A stretch of DNA of 64,000 nt from Methylobacterium haplocladii (GTDB taxonomy: Bacteria > Pseudomonadota > Alphaproteobacteria > Rhizobiales > Beijerinckiaceae), in NCBI RefSeq assembly GCF_007992175.1, contig NZ_BJZT01000025.1:1-64000 (forward strand), in the 5' to 3' direction. Each line of letters begins with the position of its first letter. The stretch's first letter is position 1. The position numbers and the translations under genes are program-made. Positions 34,108-42,315 of this stretch are shown one piece after another. The notes under the pieces were generated by a model. That model searched no databases. It was not told the DNA's origin and worked only from the letters and a program-made list of their open reading frames with translations.

Positions 34108-35346
34108 TCAGGCGATGCGCTCGATCCCGATCCCGAGCTTTTCCGGTCCCCGCAGCGACGCGCCGGGCCGATAGGGCGGCGGGTCTTCGAGGAGGCGCGG
34201 CGCGACGAGCCGGCGCACCAGGGCGTTCAGCGCGATCTCGGTCTCGATCCGGGCGAGCGGCGCGCCGAGGCAGTAATGGAGGCCGCCGCCGAAGCCGAAA
34301 TGCTGGTTGTCCTCGCGGTCCGGGTCGAACCGGTCGGGATCGGTGAAGCGGGCCGGATCGCGATTGCCTGCGGCGAAGAGCAGGACGATCGAGGCACCAG
34401 CCGGAATCGTGATGCCGGCGATGTCGATGTCGCCGAGCGCCTTGCGGGTCCGGAAATGCACGGGCGGCTCGTAGCGCAGTAGCTCCTCGATGAGGCGCGG
34501 CGCACGCTCCGGGTCCTCGCGCAGACGCTCGAGTTCCTGCGGATGCCGGATCAGCGTCAGCATGCCGTTGGTGATCAGGTTCACCGTGGTCTCGTGGCCG
34601 GCCACCAAGAGAAGGATCGCCGAAGCGATCAGGTCGACATCGCCCATGGCGGGCTTGCCGGATTCGGGGTTGGCCAGCCCGCTGAGCATGTCGTCGGCGG
34701 GATTCTTGCGCTTCTCGCGGATCAGGCCGCGCATGTAGTCCGAGATCGCGTCGAAGGCGGTGGCGGTGGCGTGGCGCTGTTTCTCGTCGCCGCGGGAATC
34801 CGGTTCGAGGGCCGTGGCGAGCACCGTCGCCCATTTCTGGAACTGCTCCTCGTCTTCCTCCGGCACGCCGAGCAGGCGGCAGATCACCATCACCGGGAGC
34901 GGATAGGAAAAGTCCTCGACGAGACAGATCTCGCTGCGGCCTCGAACCTTGTCGATCAGGTCGCCGACGATGCCCTCGACCTCGCGGTGGACACCGCGCA
35001 CCCGGGGGATCGTGAACTGTTCGATCACGATCCCCCGCAGGGTGTCGTGATCGGGCGGATCGCGGAAGATCAGCGGCCGGTGGGCGTTGACCACACGGTT
35101 CTTGATCGGGTTGACGATCCAGTCCTTGAACGGGTTGCCGGTCGGCGGCCGCTGCGAGGGCGGCAGGTCTTCGGAGCTCAGGCGCGGATCGAAGATCAGG
35201 CTGCGGATCGCCGCGTGCGTGCTCACCACGTAGCTGCCGTCACTCTGGCGCGACACGGGTTTTTCGCGGAGGCGGGCGTAGAGCGGGTAGGGGTTCGCCC
35301 GGTTGGCGGGATCGGTGACCTCGGCGAAGAGCGTGTCGTGCGGCAT
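34108..35346 (-). CDS. Cytochrome P450
   Basis: 412 residues, a typical soluble bacterial P450. The I-helix oxygen-activation motif is LLLVAGHETTVNL, the K-helix ExxR is in LIEELLRYEPPVHFRTRK, and the heme-binding loop is FGFGGGLHYCLGAPLAR with the Cys thiolate ligand. ATG at 35346 opens the conserved MPHDTLF. It resembles CYP families acting on terpenoids, fatty acids or macrolide-like substrates; the substrate is unknown. It sits 11 bases behind its reductase, last in a ferredoxin-reductase-P450 operon, so the class I electron chain is complete. Confidence 0.93.
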   Translation of the reverse strand: MPHDTLFAEVTDPANRANPYPLYARLREKPVSRQSDGSYVVSTHAAIRSLIFDPRLSSEDLPPSQRPPTGNPFKDWIVNPIKNRVVNAHRPLIFRDPPDHDTLRGIVIEQFTIPRVRGVHREVEGIVGDLIDKVRGRSEICLVEDFSYPLPVMVICRLLGVPEEDEEQFQKWATVLATALEPDSRGDEKQRHATATAFDAISDYMRGLIREKRKNPADDMLSGLANPESGKPAMGDVDLIASAILLLVAGHETTVNLITNGMLTLIRHPQELERLREDPERAPRLIEELLRYEPPVHFRTRKALGDIDIAGITIPAGASIVLLFAAGNRDPARFTDPDRFDPDREDNQHFGFGGGLHYCLGAPLARIETEIALNALVRRLVAPRLLEDPPPYRPGASLRGPEKLGIGIERIA

Positions 35347-35357
35347 GGCGGGGGCTC

Positions 35358-36653
35358 TCAACGCGACCGGGGTTCGGGAAAGTCGGGAGCCCCGAAATCC
35401 TTGATCGACTGATCGGTGGCGCCGAGGATCGGCGGGAAGGCGGCGCCGGCCTCGATGCGCTCGGCATAGGCGGGCAGCCAGCGGGCCTGGTCGAAGGAAA
35501 TCGCGGCGATGGCGCGGCCCTCGCGTCCGTAGACGGCGAGGAAGCGGCGTGAGGCGCGCGAGCCCTGAACCACGGCCACCGCGTCGGCGCCGTCGGCGAG
35601 GCCCACGCCCTTGATGTTGATGCCGAACTGGCTCGACCAGAACGACGGCAGGTGCCGGTACGCCCGCTGGTCGTCGTCGTTCGCCAGCATATTGCGCGCG
35701 GCGTGCCCTGCCTGCGCGACGGCGTTGCCCCAGTGCTCGAAGGCGACGAGGCGGCCGCCATAGAAGGGGCTCGGACAGCGCGCCACGTCGCCGGCGGCGT
35801 AGAGGCCGGGTGCCGGCCGGCCCTCGCTATCCAGCGCCCGGCAGGCACTGTCGCAGGTGAGGCCGCCCGCGTCCGCATTCAGGCCGGCCTCCGCCAGCCA
35901 GCTCGTGTCGCGGGTCGCGCCCAGCGCCACGATCACGCAATCCGTCTCGATCGCCGCGCCGTCCTTCAGGCGCGCCCGGCAGACCCGGCCGGAGGCATCC
36001 GCCTCGAACGCCTCGACATGCGTGCCGGGCCGGAAATCGACACCGGCCGTATTCATGCACGATACGATCACGCTCCCGATCAGGCTGCCGAGGATGCGGG
36101 CGAGCGGCGTCGGGTTCGGATCGGCGAGGGTGACGGCGAGGCCGAGGTCGCGGCAGCAGGAGGCCGCCTCGCAGCCGATCAGGCCGCCGCCGACGATCAG
36201 AACCCGCTTCGGACCCGCCGCGAGGGCGATGCGCAGGGCCGCCGCGTCGTCGCGGCTGCGCAGGGTGTGGATGCCCGAAGGCAGCGGACCGCTTCCGTCG
36301 GTGACGGGCCAGGGCCGCGCCTGGGCACCCGTGGCGATCAGGAGTTTTTCGTAGCGAAGCTCAACGCCATCCGCGAGGCGGAGCACACGAGCGCTGCGGT
36401 CGAGACCGACCGCCGGCTGGCCGAGCCGCCAGGTCGCGTCGAGATCGGCAAGATGGGGCAGGGCGGTGGCGTCGGGGCGCAGTTCTCCGGCGAGCACGTG
36501 CTTCGACAGCGGCGGCCGGTCATAGGGCGCATGGGGCTCGTCGCCGACGAGGGTGAGCGGGCCGGCATAGCCGCCACGCCGCAGCGCCTCGGCTCCGCGA
36601 AGCCCCGCGAGCGAAGCGCCGACCACGACGATGCCGGGCTCGTCCGGGCTCAC
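35358..36653 (-). CDS. NAD(P)H:ferredoxin reductase for the P450
   Basis: 431 residues from GTG at 36653, which overlaps the ferredoxin stop as GTGA. FAD-binding GIVVVGASLAGLRGAEALR opens the protein, the NAD(P)H-binding fold follows at VLIVGGGLIGCEAASCC, and the second FAD motif is PGLYAAGDVARCPSP. The layout is that of putidaredoxin/rubredoxin reductases (BenD/CamA-like). It passes electrons from NAD(P)H to the adjacent ferredoxin. The C-terminal domain (FGINIKGVGLADGADAV) is the family reductase domain. Confidence 0.93.
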   Translation of the reverse strand: MSPDEPGIVVVGASLAGLRGAEALRRGGYAGPLTLVGDEPHAPYDRPPLSKHVLAGELRPDATALPHLADLDATWRLGQPAVGLDRSARVLRLADGVELRYEKLLIATGAQARPWPVTDGSGPLPSGIHTLRSRDDAAALRIALAAGPKRVLIVGGGLIGCEAASCCRDLGLAVTLADPNPTPLARILGSLIGSVIVSCMNTAGVDFRPGTHVEAFEADASGRVCRARLKDGAAIETDCVIVALGATRDTSWLAEAGLNADAGGLTCDSACRALDSEGRPAPGLYAAGDVARCPSPFYGGRLVAFEHWGNAVAQAGHAARNMLANDDDQRAYRHLPSFWSSQFGINIKGVGLADGADAVAVVQGSRASRRFLAVYGREGRAIAAISFDQARWLPAYAERIEAGAAFPPILGATDQSIKDFGAPDFPEPRSR

Positions 36654-36886
36654 GACACCGACCCCATATCGAAGCTGATCGCCCGGACCGGGCAGGCCTG
36701 GACGGCGCGCGCGATCTCGGCCTGTTTTCCGGCCGGCGGCGTGGGATCGTAGAAGAGAACTTCGTGGCCGCGCAGCTCGAAATGCTCGGGCGCCGCGTAG
36801 CAGCACTGGGCATAGCCCTGGCAGCGATTGAGGTCGACCACGACCCGTAGGGGGCCGGCTCCGGGTTCTTTGCGAGGTTCGGTCAT
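36650..36886 (-). CDS. P450-associated [3Fe-4S]-type ferredoxin
   Basis: 78 residues. Cluster ligands: Cys in NRCQGYAQCCYAAPEHF (spacing C-x5-C) and a distant CPVRAISF. The missing fourth cysteine position is typical of the single-cluster 3Fe-4S (or 3Fe/4Fe) ferredoxins that serve bacterial P450s. ATG at 36886. Cytoplasmic electron carrier between the reductase and P450 encoded directly downstream. Confidence 0.92.
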   Translation of the reverse strand: MTEPRKEPGAGPLRVVVDLNRCQGYAQCCYAAPEHFELRGHEVLFYDPTPPAGKQAEIARAVQACPVRAISFDMGSVS

Positions 36887-37020
36887 CGGGTCGGCCGTGG
36901 CTGGCGGAGAGGCGAGAGAGCGGTCTGGGGTCGATTTTCGGATACGCTTTCGATCTCGAGCGGGCCTTCCGCTCCTCACGCGTAGGAAGAGAGGGTCCCG
37001 CGCCGATCGAAGGCCAGATA

Positions 37021-37185
37021 TCATAGCCCCAGATAAGGTCCGCCCTGCTCACCGGAATGCGGCATGAGGTGCGGGACCGAGCGCAGCGGCGTGCCGGTGG
37101 CGAGCGACAGCACGAGCGCCGCGACGCCGGAGACCAGCCGGGCCGAGGGCCCACGTGGAAGGGTGTGGGTCGAGATCGGGGTCAT
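37021..37185 (-). CDS. 54-residue membrane microprotein coupled to the GT1 gene
   Basis: The ATG at 37185 overlaps the glycosyltransferase stop as ATGA, and CAGGAGGGCG lies just upstream, so translation is very likely. The product starts MTPISTHTLPRG, has one possible membrane helix (ARLVSGVAALVLSLATG), then PHLMPHSGEQGGPYLGL to TGA at 37021. No family recognised. Position between GT1 and the ferredoxin suggests a role in that pathway, possibly anchoring the enzymes. Confidence 0.5.
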   Translation of the reverse strand: MTPISTHTLPRGPSARLVSGVAALVLSLATGTPLRSVPHLMPHSGEQGGPYLGL

Positions 37186-38549
37186 GACGCCCTCCTGTGC
37201 TGTGCCGGCGAACCGGCATCGTTGGAATGGGCCGCGCGCAACGGTCCGGATGAGGCGAGACGGCTCCTTGCGGAGTGCGTCCCGGCCCGGGTGAGATCGT
37301 CCAGTGCGGACAGGATTTCGCGCCGTGCGTCGCGGCCCGCGAAGGCGTCCGACAGCATTCCGGCACGCTCCCTGAACCGGGAATCGCCGAGCACGGTTCC
37401 GGTCGCCTCGCGCAGGGCAGCCGCGCTCGGCGTGTTGGTCGCGAGGTCGAGGCCGGCGCCGGACCAGGCGATGCGGGCGTTGATCTCGGCCTTGTCCTCG
37501 GTGAGGCCGGCGGAGACGATCGGCACGCCGGCAGCCAAGGCCATCGAAACGCTGCCGTAGCCGCCGTTGGTCACGAACAGGTCGACCTTCGGCAGCAGCG
37601 CGTCGAAGGGCAGGAAGGGCGCGACCCGGGCGTTGGCCGGGATCGGCACCCCGATCGACTCGACCGGCCGGCCGCCGGTGGTTGCGATCACGAGCAGATC
37701 GTCGCGGTCGGCGAGCGCCTGGAGCGTCGGCTCCAGCAGCTCAGAGAAGTCGTGGTTGGCGAGGGTACCCTGCGTCACCAGGACCACCGGCCGGCCACGA
37801 TCGAGTTCGTGCCACCAGTCGGGACGCGGCTGGGCGGCCGAAGGGGCGCTCGGCAGCAGGCCGACGAAGCGCAGGCCCGGCGGCAAGGTTTGGAAGTCGT
37901 ACTCGAACGCCGGCACGGTCGGCTGCAGGAAGGCGTCCGGCAGCAGGGCGATGGAATGGGGGAGCGAGGCCGGCAACGGCGGCAGCCCCATCCGGGCCAG
38001 CATCGCGTCGGTATAGGCGCGGACCGGGTTCACGAAGGCGGCGTCCATGCCGGCGCCGAGCATGGCGTAATGGGCGCGCTCGGCCTCCGTCTTCGCCGGC
38101 GGCAGGCCCATGCCGACGGGCGCCTTGTCGGGCCGGTCGAGAAACAGGAAGCTGATATTCACGGTGACGATGGGCGGACGCGGACGTTCGCGGTCGAGCA
38201 GCAGGGGCAGAACACCCAAAAACATGCTGCCCGCGACGACGATGTCCGGGCGTTCGCTGGCGATCAGCGCGCGCAGGGCCTCGGCCTGTACCGGCATCGG
38301 GTCGATGAAGCGCCGCGCGAACTCGCGGCGGTAGCGCTCGGGGCCGGCGGGCAGGCCCGTCTCGCGGAACTCCGAGGCACCGTCGTCGGGATAGGACGCG
38401 AAGCGCAGGCCCGCGCCCTCGACCTTCATGGCGAAGGCGGCGGAGGTGGTGACGAGGACGTCGTCGCCGCGCTTGGTCAGCAGCCGGCCGATGGCGAGCA
38501 GTGGGTTGATGTGCCCCATGAGGGGCGTGGCGGCGATCAGGACCTTCAT
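37182..38549 (-). CDS. GT1-family (UGT/MGT-like) glycosyltransferase
   Basis: 455 residues. The GT-B N-terminal domain begins MKVLIAATPLMGHINPLLAI, and the donor-binding C-terminal domain has PVVLVTQGTLANHDFSELL, ARVAPFLPFDALLPKVDLFV and TNGGYGSVSMALAAGVPIVS (the nucleotide-sugar signature, His replaced by Tyr/Gly context). It resembles macrolide and zeaxanthin/sterol-type glycosyltransferases, which glycosylate small lipophilic molecules. It heads an operon with a microprotein, ferredoxin, reductase and P450, so an oxidised-then-glycosylated small molecule is the likely product. Substrate unknown. Confidence 0.88.
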   Translation of the reverse strand: MKVLIAATPLMGHINPLLAIGRLLTKRGDDVLVTTSAAFAMKVEGAGLRFASYPDDGASEFRETGLPAGPERYRREFARRFIDPMPVQAEALRALIASERPDIVVAGSMFLGVLPLLLDRERPRPPIVTVNISFLFLDRPDKAPVGMGLPPAKTEAERAHYAMLGAGMDAAFVNPVRAYTDAMLARMGLPPLPASLPHSIALLPDAFLQPTVPAFEYDFQTLPPGLRFVGLLPSAPSAAQPRPDWWHELDRGRPVVLVTQGTLANHDFSELLEPTLQALADRDDLLVIATTGGRPVESIGVPIPANARVAPFLPFDALLPKVDLFVTNGGYGSVSMALAAGVPIVSAGLTEDKAEINARIAWSGAGLDLATNTPSAAALREATGTVLGDSRFRERAGMLSDAFAGRDARREILSALDDLTRAGTHSARSRLASSGPLRAAHSNDAGSPAQHRRAS

Positions 38550-38649
38550 CGCGCTCTCCTTGGAATGGGCGGTGCGATACCTGGAAGATCGTGTCGTGCG
38601 GCCCGTGGGTTACCCCGTGCGCCGCTCGTGTGTGCGGTGCCGCACGAAA

Positions 38650-38916
38650 TTACATGAGATCCTTGGGCGGGACGCCGGGCGGCTCCGTCATCGCGTCGAA
38701 GGGCACCACGGCCATGAGGTGGCCGTCGGGCATCTTCACGACGTTGAACTGCTTGCCGGTCTTCTTGTCGGTGGCGACCGCGACCATCAGTTCCTTCGGC
38801 GCGAAGGGCGTCACGGAGAAATCGTGGCCCCAGGCGCCGACGAGCCCCGAAAGGGAGGCGAACGCCGTCCCCGTGCCGGCCAGGAGGCCGACGAGCAAAA
38901 TCGAACCTTTGAGCAT
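38650..38916 (-). CDS. Small secreted hypothetical protein
   Basis: 88 residues with an N-terminal signal peptide (MLKGSILLVGLLAGTGTAFA). The mature part is about 68 residues (FSVTPFAPKELMVAVATDKK, GKQFNVVKMPDGHLMAVVPF) with beta character, ending PPGVPPKDLM. No cysteines and no family recognised. Monocistronic by spacing. Confidence 0.6.
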   Translation of the reverse strand: MLKGSILLVGLLAGTGTAFASLSGLVGAWGHDFSVTPFAPKELMVAVATDKKTGKQFNVVKMPDGHLMAVVPFDAMTEPPGVPPKDLM

Positions 38917-38970
38917 GGCGAAGCTCCCACCGTCCGCGTCATGGGCTGTTCGCCCCGGGGGAAGGGCCGG

Positions 38971-40233
38971 TTACGCCCGCCGCATCGCCCGGCCGAGGAT
39001 CAGCGTCAGAGCGCCGGCCGCGATCATGATCGCGGCGATGGCGGCCAGCGCCAGGTCGAAGCGGCCGGTCGCATCCTTGATCCAGCCGACGAGGTAGGGG
39101 CCGATGAAGCCGCCGAGCCCGCCGATGGCGTTGATGAGCGCGATGCCGCCGGCCGCGGCGCTGCCGGTGAGGAGCGCGGTCGGCAGCGTCCAGAAGGTCG
39201 GCAGCGCGCAGAAGACGCCGAGCGTCGCGATGCTGAGCAGGGCCATGGCCGGAATCGGCGCGCCGGTCTGTCCGGACGCCGCCAGCGCCAACCCTCCGGC
39301 GATGGCCGGGATCGCGACGTGCCGGATCCGCTCCTGCCGCCGGTCGGAACGGCGCGTCCAGGCGATCATGCCGGCGGCCGCGACGACGTAGGGGATCCCG
39401 GCGACGAGGCCGGTCTGGAGCGTGGTGAGACCGAACCCCTTCACGATCTGCGGCAGCCACAGGCCGATGCCGTAGAGGCCGGCGCTGAGCCCGAGATAGA
39501 CCATGGCCAGGCCGAGCACCTGCGGATGCACCAGCGCCTGCATCAATCCGATCTTCGGGCGCGCCGTCGCCTGCCGGTCGCGCGCGATCTCGGTCGCGAG
39601 CGCGTCACGCTCGGCTGGCGTCAGCCAGGCGGCCACCTCCGGTCGGTCGGTGAGGACGAAGAGGACGGCGATCCCGAGGAGCAGACTCGGCGCCGCCTCC
39701 AGCAGGTAGAGCCATTGCCAGCCGGCGAGGCCGTGGGCACCGTCGGTGGCGGCCATGATCCAGGCCGAGAGCGGCGAGCCGATCGCCGCCGAGACCGGCA
39801 CCGCCATCATGAAGGTGCCGACGATGCCGGCGCGCCGCTCCGACGGGTACCAGTAGGTCAGGTAGAGGATGATGCCGGGGAAGAACCCGGCCTCGGCCAA
39901 CCCCAGCAGGAAGCGCACGAGGAAGAACGAGCGCTCCCCCACGACGAAGGCGGTGGAGGCCGAGACCAGCGACCACGAGATCATGATTCGCGCGATCCAG
40001 GCCCGCGCTCCGACCTTTTCGAGGATGACGTTGCTCGGCACCTCGAACAGGAAGTAGCCGAGGAAGAACACGCCGGCCCCGAAGCCGTAGACCGCCGGCG
40101 ACAGGCCGAGGTCGCGGTTCATGGTCAGCGCTGCGAAGCCGACATTCACCCGATCGAGATAGGCGACGAAGTAGCAGAGCATCAGGAACGGCAGCAGCCG
40201 CCGGGACACCTTGCGGAACAGGGCGTTTGTCAT
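38971..40233 (-). CDS. MFS transporter, anion:cation symporter (ACS) type
   Basis: 420 residues and about 12 helices. Start at 40233 (MTNALFRKVSRRLLPFLMLC). YFVAYLDRVNVGFAALTMNR is the diagnostic first-helix motif of the phthalate/tartrate/glucarate (ACS) permeases, with FFLGYFLFEVPSNVILEKVG and FFPGIILYLTYWYPSERRAG following. The family imports organic anions with protons or sodium. No catabolic gene is adjacent, so the substrate is not indicated. Confidence 0.9.
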   Translation of the reverse strand: MTNALFRKVSRRLLPFLMLCYFVAYLDRVNVGFAALTMNRDLGLSPAVYGFGAGVFFLGYFLFEVPSNVILEKVGARAWIARIMISWSLVSASTAFVVGERSFFLVRFLLGLAEAGFFPGIILYLTYWYPSERRAGIVGTFMMAVPVSAAIGSPLSAWIMAATDGAHGLAGWQWLYLLEAAPSLLLGIAVLFVLTDRPEVAAWLTPAERDALATEIARDRQATARPKIGLMQALVHPQVLGLAMVYLGLSAGLYGIGLWLPQIVKGFGLTTLQTGLVAGIPYVVAAAGMIAWTRRSDRRQERIRHVAIPAIAGGLALAASGQTGAPIPAMALLSIATLGVFCALPTFWTLPTALLTGSAAAGGIALINAIGGLGGFIGPYLVGWIKDATGRFDLALAAIAAIMIAAGALTLILGRAMRRA

Positions 40234-40308
40234 GGGATGTTTCGGCGCCCGGGCGAACTTCGGTCCGACCCTCTATCGGGCGCCAGCCGGCGCATTGGAA
40301 CCGTCGCC

Positions 40309-40419
40309 GTCAGTCCGGGGCCGCGAAGCGGAACCCGGAATCCACCCGTGATGCTTCGCTGTGGGAGGCGTCGAGCCCAGACGTGGATTCCGGGCTCGCC
40401 TCCGGCGCCCCGGAATGAC
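40309..40419. repeat. Interspersed palindromic repeat, family A copy 2
   Basis: GTCAGTCCGGGGCCGCG...GCGCCCCGGAATGAC outer arms, with inner AACCCGGAATCCA / TGGATTCCGGGCT. Same design as 4170-4285. Confidence 0.8.
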
Positions 40420-40471
40420 GCCGCGGGCCATCGCAAACCCTCGGGCCCTCGGCGCAAGAGCGATGCGGTGT

Positions 40472-41950
40472 TCAATGCCCCGCCAGTGCGGCCCCCGCCT
40501 TGTCGTGCGTGCCATGCCGCTCGACGAGCGTCGCGCTCGCCGCGTTGAGGCCGACCACCTCGACGACGCGGCCGCGAGCGCGGGCCTTGACCACGACCCG
40601 GTCGAGGGCGGCCACCGCCGAGATGTCCCAGAAATGGGCCGCGTGCACGTCGATGACGATGCGCTCCACCGGCTCCAGCACGTCGATTGCGTCGGCGAAG
40701 GTGCGGGCCGAGGCGAAGAAGACCTGGCCGGTGACGCGATAGGTCCGGGTCTCGCCGTCGAGGGACAATTCCGACGTCACCCGGTTCAGGCGCGACACCT
40801 TGCCGGCAAAGAACACGCCCGAGAGCAGCACGCCGACGAGGACGCCGATGGCGAGGTCGCGCGTCGCGACGACCACCAGCACCGTGGCGAGCATCACGGC
40901 GGAGGAGGGCAGGGGGTTGGTGCGGAGCGCCGCGAGCGAGCGCCAGGAGAAGGTGTTGAGCGAAACCATGATCATCACCGCCGTCAGCGCCGCGACGGGA
41001 ACGACGGCGAGGAGATCCTGCAGGGCGACGAGGAGAACCAGCAAAAAACCGCCGGCCACCAGCGTCGAGAGCCGGCCGCGTGCACCCGAGGAGACGTTGA
41101 TGACCGACTGGCCGATCATGGCGCAGCCGCCCATGCCGCCGAAGCAGGCGGAGGCGATGTTGGCGACGCCCTGGCCGGCGCATTCGCGGTTCTTGGAACT
41201 GCCGGTATCGGTCATGTCGTCGACGATCTGCGCGGTGAGCAGGCTCTCCAGCAGTCCGACCGCGGCCAGCGTCATCGCGACGGGCAGCAGGATGCGCAGC
41301 GTCTCGAAGGTGAGCGGCACGTCCGGCAGGGCAAAGCTCGGCAGGGTCGAGGGCAGGGCGCCGAGATGGGCGACGGTGCGCACGTCGAGGTGGAACACGG
41401 CGGTGACGAGCGTCAGCACCACGATGGCGACGAGCGGGGAGGGCACGGCGCGGGTCAGGCACGGCACGCCGTAGATGATGGCAAGGCCCAGCGCGATCAG
41501 GCCGTAGGTCGCCGCCGGCACATGCACCAACTCAGGGAGCTGCGCCAAAAAAATCAGGATCGCCAAGGCGTTGACGAAGCCCGTCATCACCGATTGCGAG
41601 ACGAAGCGCATCAGCCGGCCGAGCTTCAGCAGACCGGCGAGGATCTGGATGAGGCCCATCAGGATGGTGGCGGCGAAGAGGTACTGGACGCCGTGGTCGC
41701 GCACGAGGTCGACCATCACCACGGCGGTGGCCGCGGTGGCCGCCGAGATCATGGCGGGGCGCCCTCCGGCGAAGGCGATGACGATCGCGATGACGACGGA
41801 CGCGTAGAGCCCGACCTTCGGATCGACGCCCGCGATCACCGAGAAGCCGATGGCCTCGGGGATCAGCGCCAGCGCGACGACGATGCCGGACAGGGTGTCG
41901 CCACGCAGGTTCGAGACCCACGCACGGGCATATGCTTGGAACGATGTCAT
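40472..41950 (-). CDS. SulP-family anion transporter with STAS domain
   Basis: 492 residues from ATG at 41950. The membrane part starts [20 protein letters not shown], the conserved SulP entry motif, and contains [33 protein letters not shown] [20 protein letters not shown] and [20 protein letters not shown]. The C-terminal 110 residues are a STAS domain ([20 protein letters not shown]). Members move sulfate, bicarbonate or other anions. Sulfate is plausible given the sulfur genes nearby, but not proven. Confidence 0.9.
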   Translation of the reverse strand: MTSFQAYARAWVSNLRGDTLSGIVVALALIPEAIGFSVIAGVDPKVGLYASVVIAIVIAFAGGRPAMISAATAATAVVMVDLVRDHGVQYLFAATILMGLIQILAGLLKLGRLMRFVSQSVMTGFVNALAILIFLAQLPELVHVPAATYGLIALGLAIIYGVPCLTRAVPSPLVAIVVLTLVTAVFHLDVRTVAHLGALPSTLPSFALPDVPLTFETLRILLPVAMTLAAVGLLESLLTAQIVDDMTDTGSSKNRECAGQGVANIASACFGGMGGCAMIGQSVINVSSGARGRLSTLVAGGFLLVLLVALQDLLAVVPVAALTAVMIMVSLNTFSWRSLAALRTNPLPSSAVMLATVLVVVATRDLAIGVLVGVLLSGVFFAGKVSRLNRVTSELSLDGETRTYRVTGQVFFASARTFADAIDVLEPVERIVIDVHAAHFWDISAVAALDRVVVKARARGRVVEVVGLNAASATLVERHGTHDKAGAALAGH

Positions 41951-42315
41951 GAGGAATATCCGCAGGAGACCGGCGGCCGCGCCATGTCGGCGGGATCCGG
42001 AAAAGGTCTCGAATGCGTGATCCGGCGGATCGGCGGCCGGAAGAGCCACCCGGGCTTGCACCGGGTCCAGGCGAATGCCCGTGGCTTAGGGGCTTTGGTG
42101 TTGCGGCGCAACATAGGGCGGCCGGATGGGTCGATCCGATCCCGCCAACGCCACGATGTCTCCGGTCATTCAGTCGCCTCGAAGCCCTCCTCGTCTTTGC
42201 GAGCACAGCGAAGCAATCCAGGGCCAACGCACAGGCGTGGCGGGTGTGGCCCTGGACTGCTTCGGCTTCGCCTCGCAATGACGGCTCAGCTTGAGCCGCA
42301 CCCTGTTCGGACTCG
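41951..42315. other. Gene-free spacer upstream of the SulP gene
   Basis: It holds a near-palindrome TGTTGCGGCGCAACA (42099-42113) about 150 bases before the SulP start, a possible operator, and a family B repeat at 42192-42284. No gene seen. Confidence 0.5.
42192..42284. repeat. Interspersed palindromic repeat, family B copy 3
   Basis: TTTGCGAGCACAGCGAAGCA with CCAGGGCC on the left pairs with GGCCCTGG and CTTCGCCTCGCAATGACGG on the right. Confidence 0.75.
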
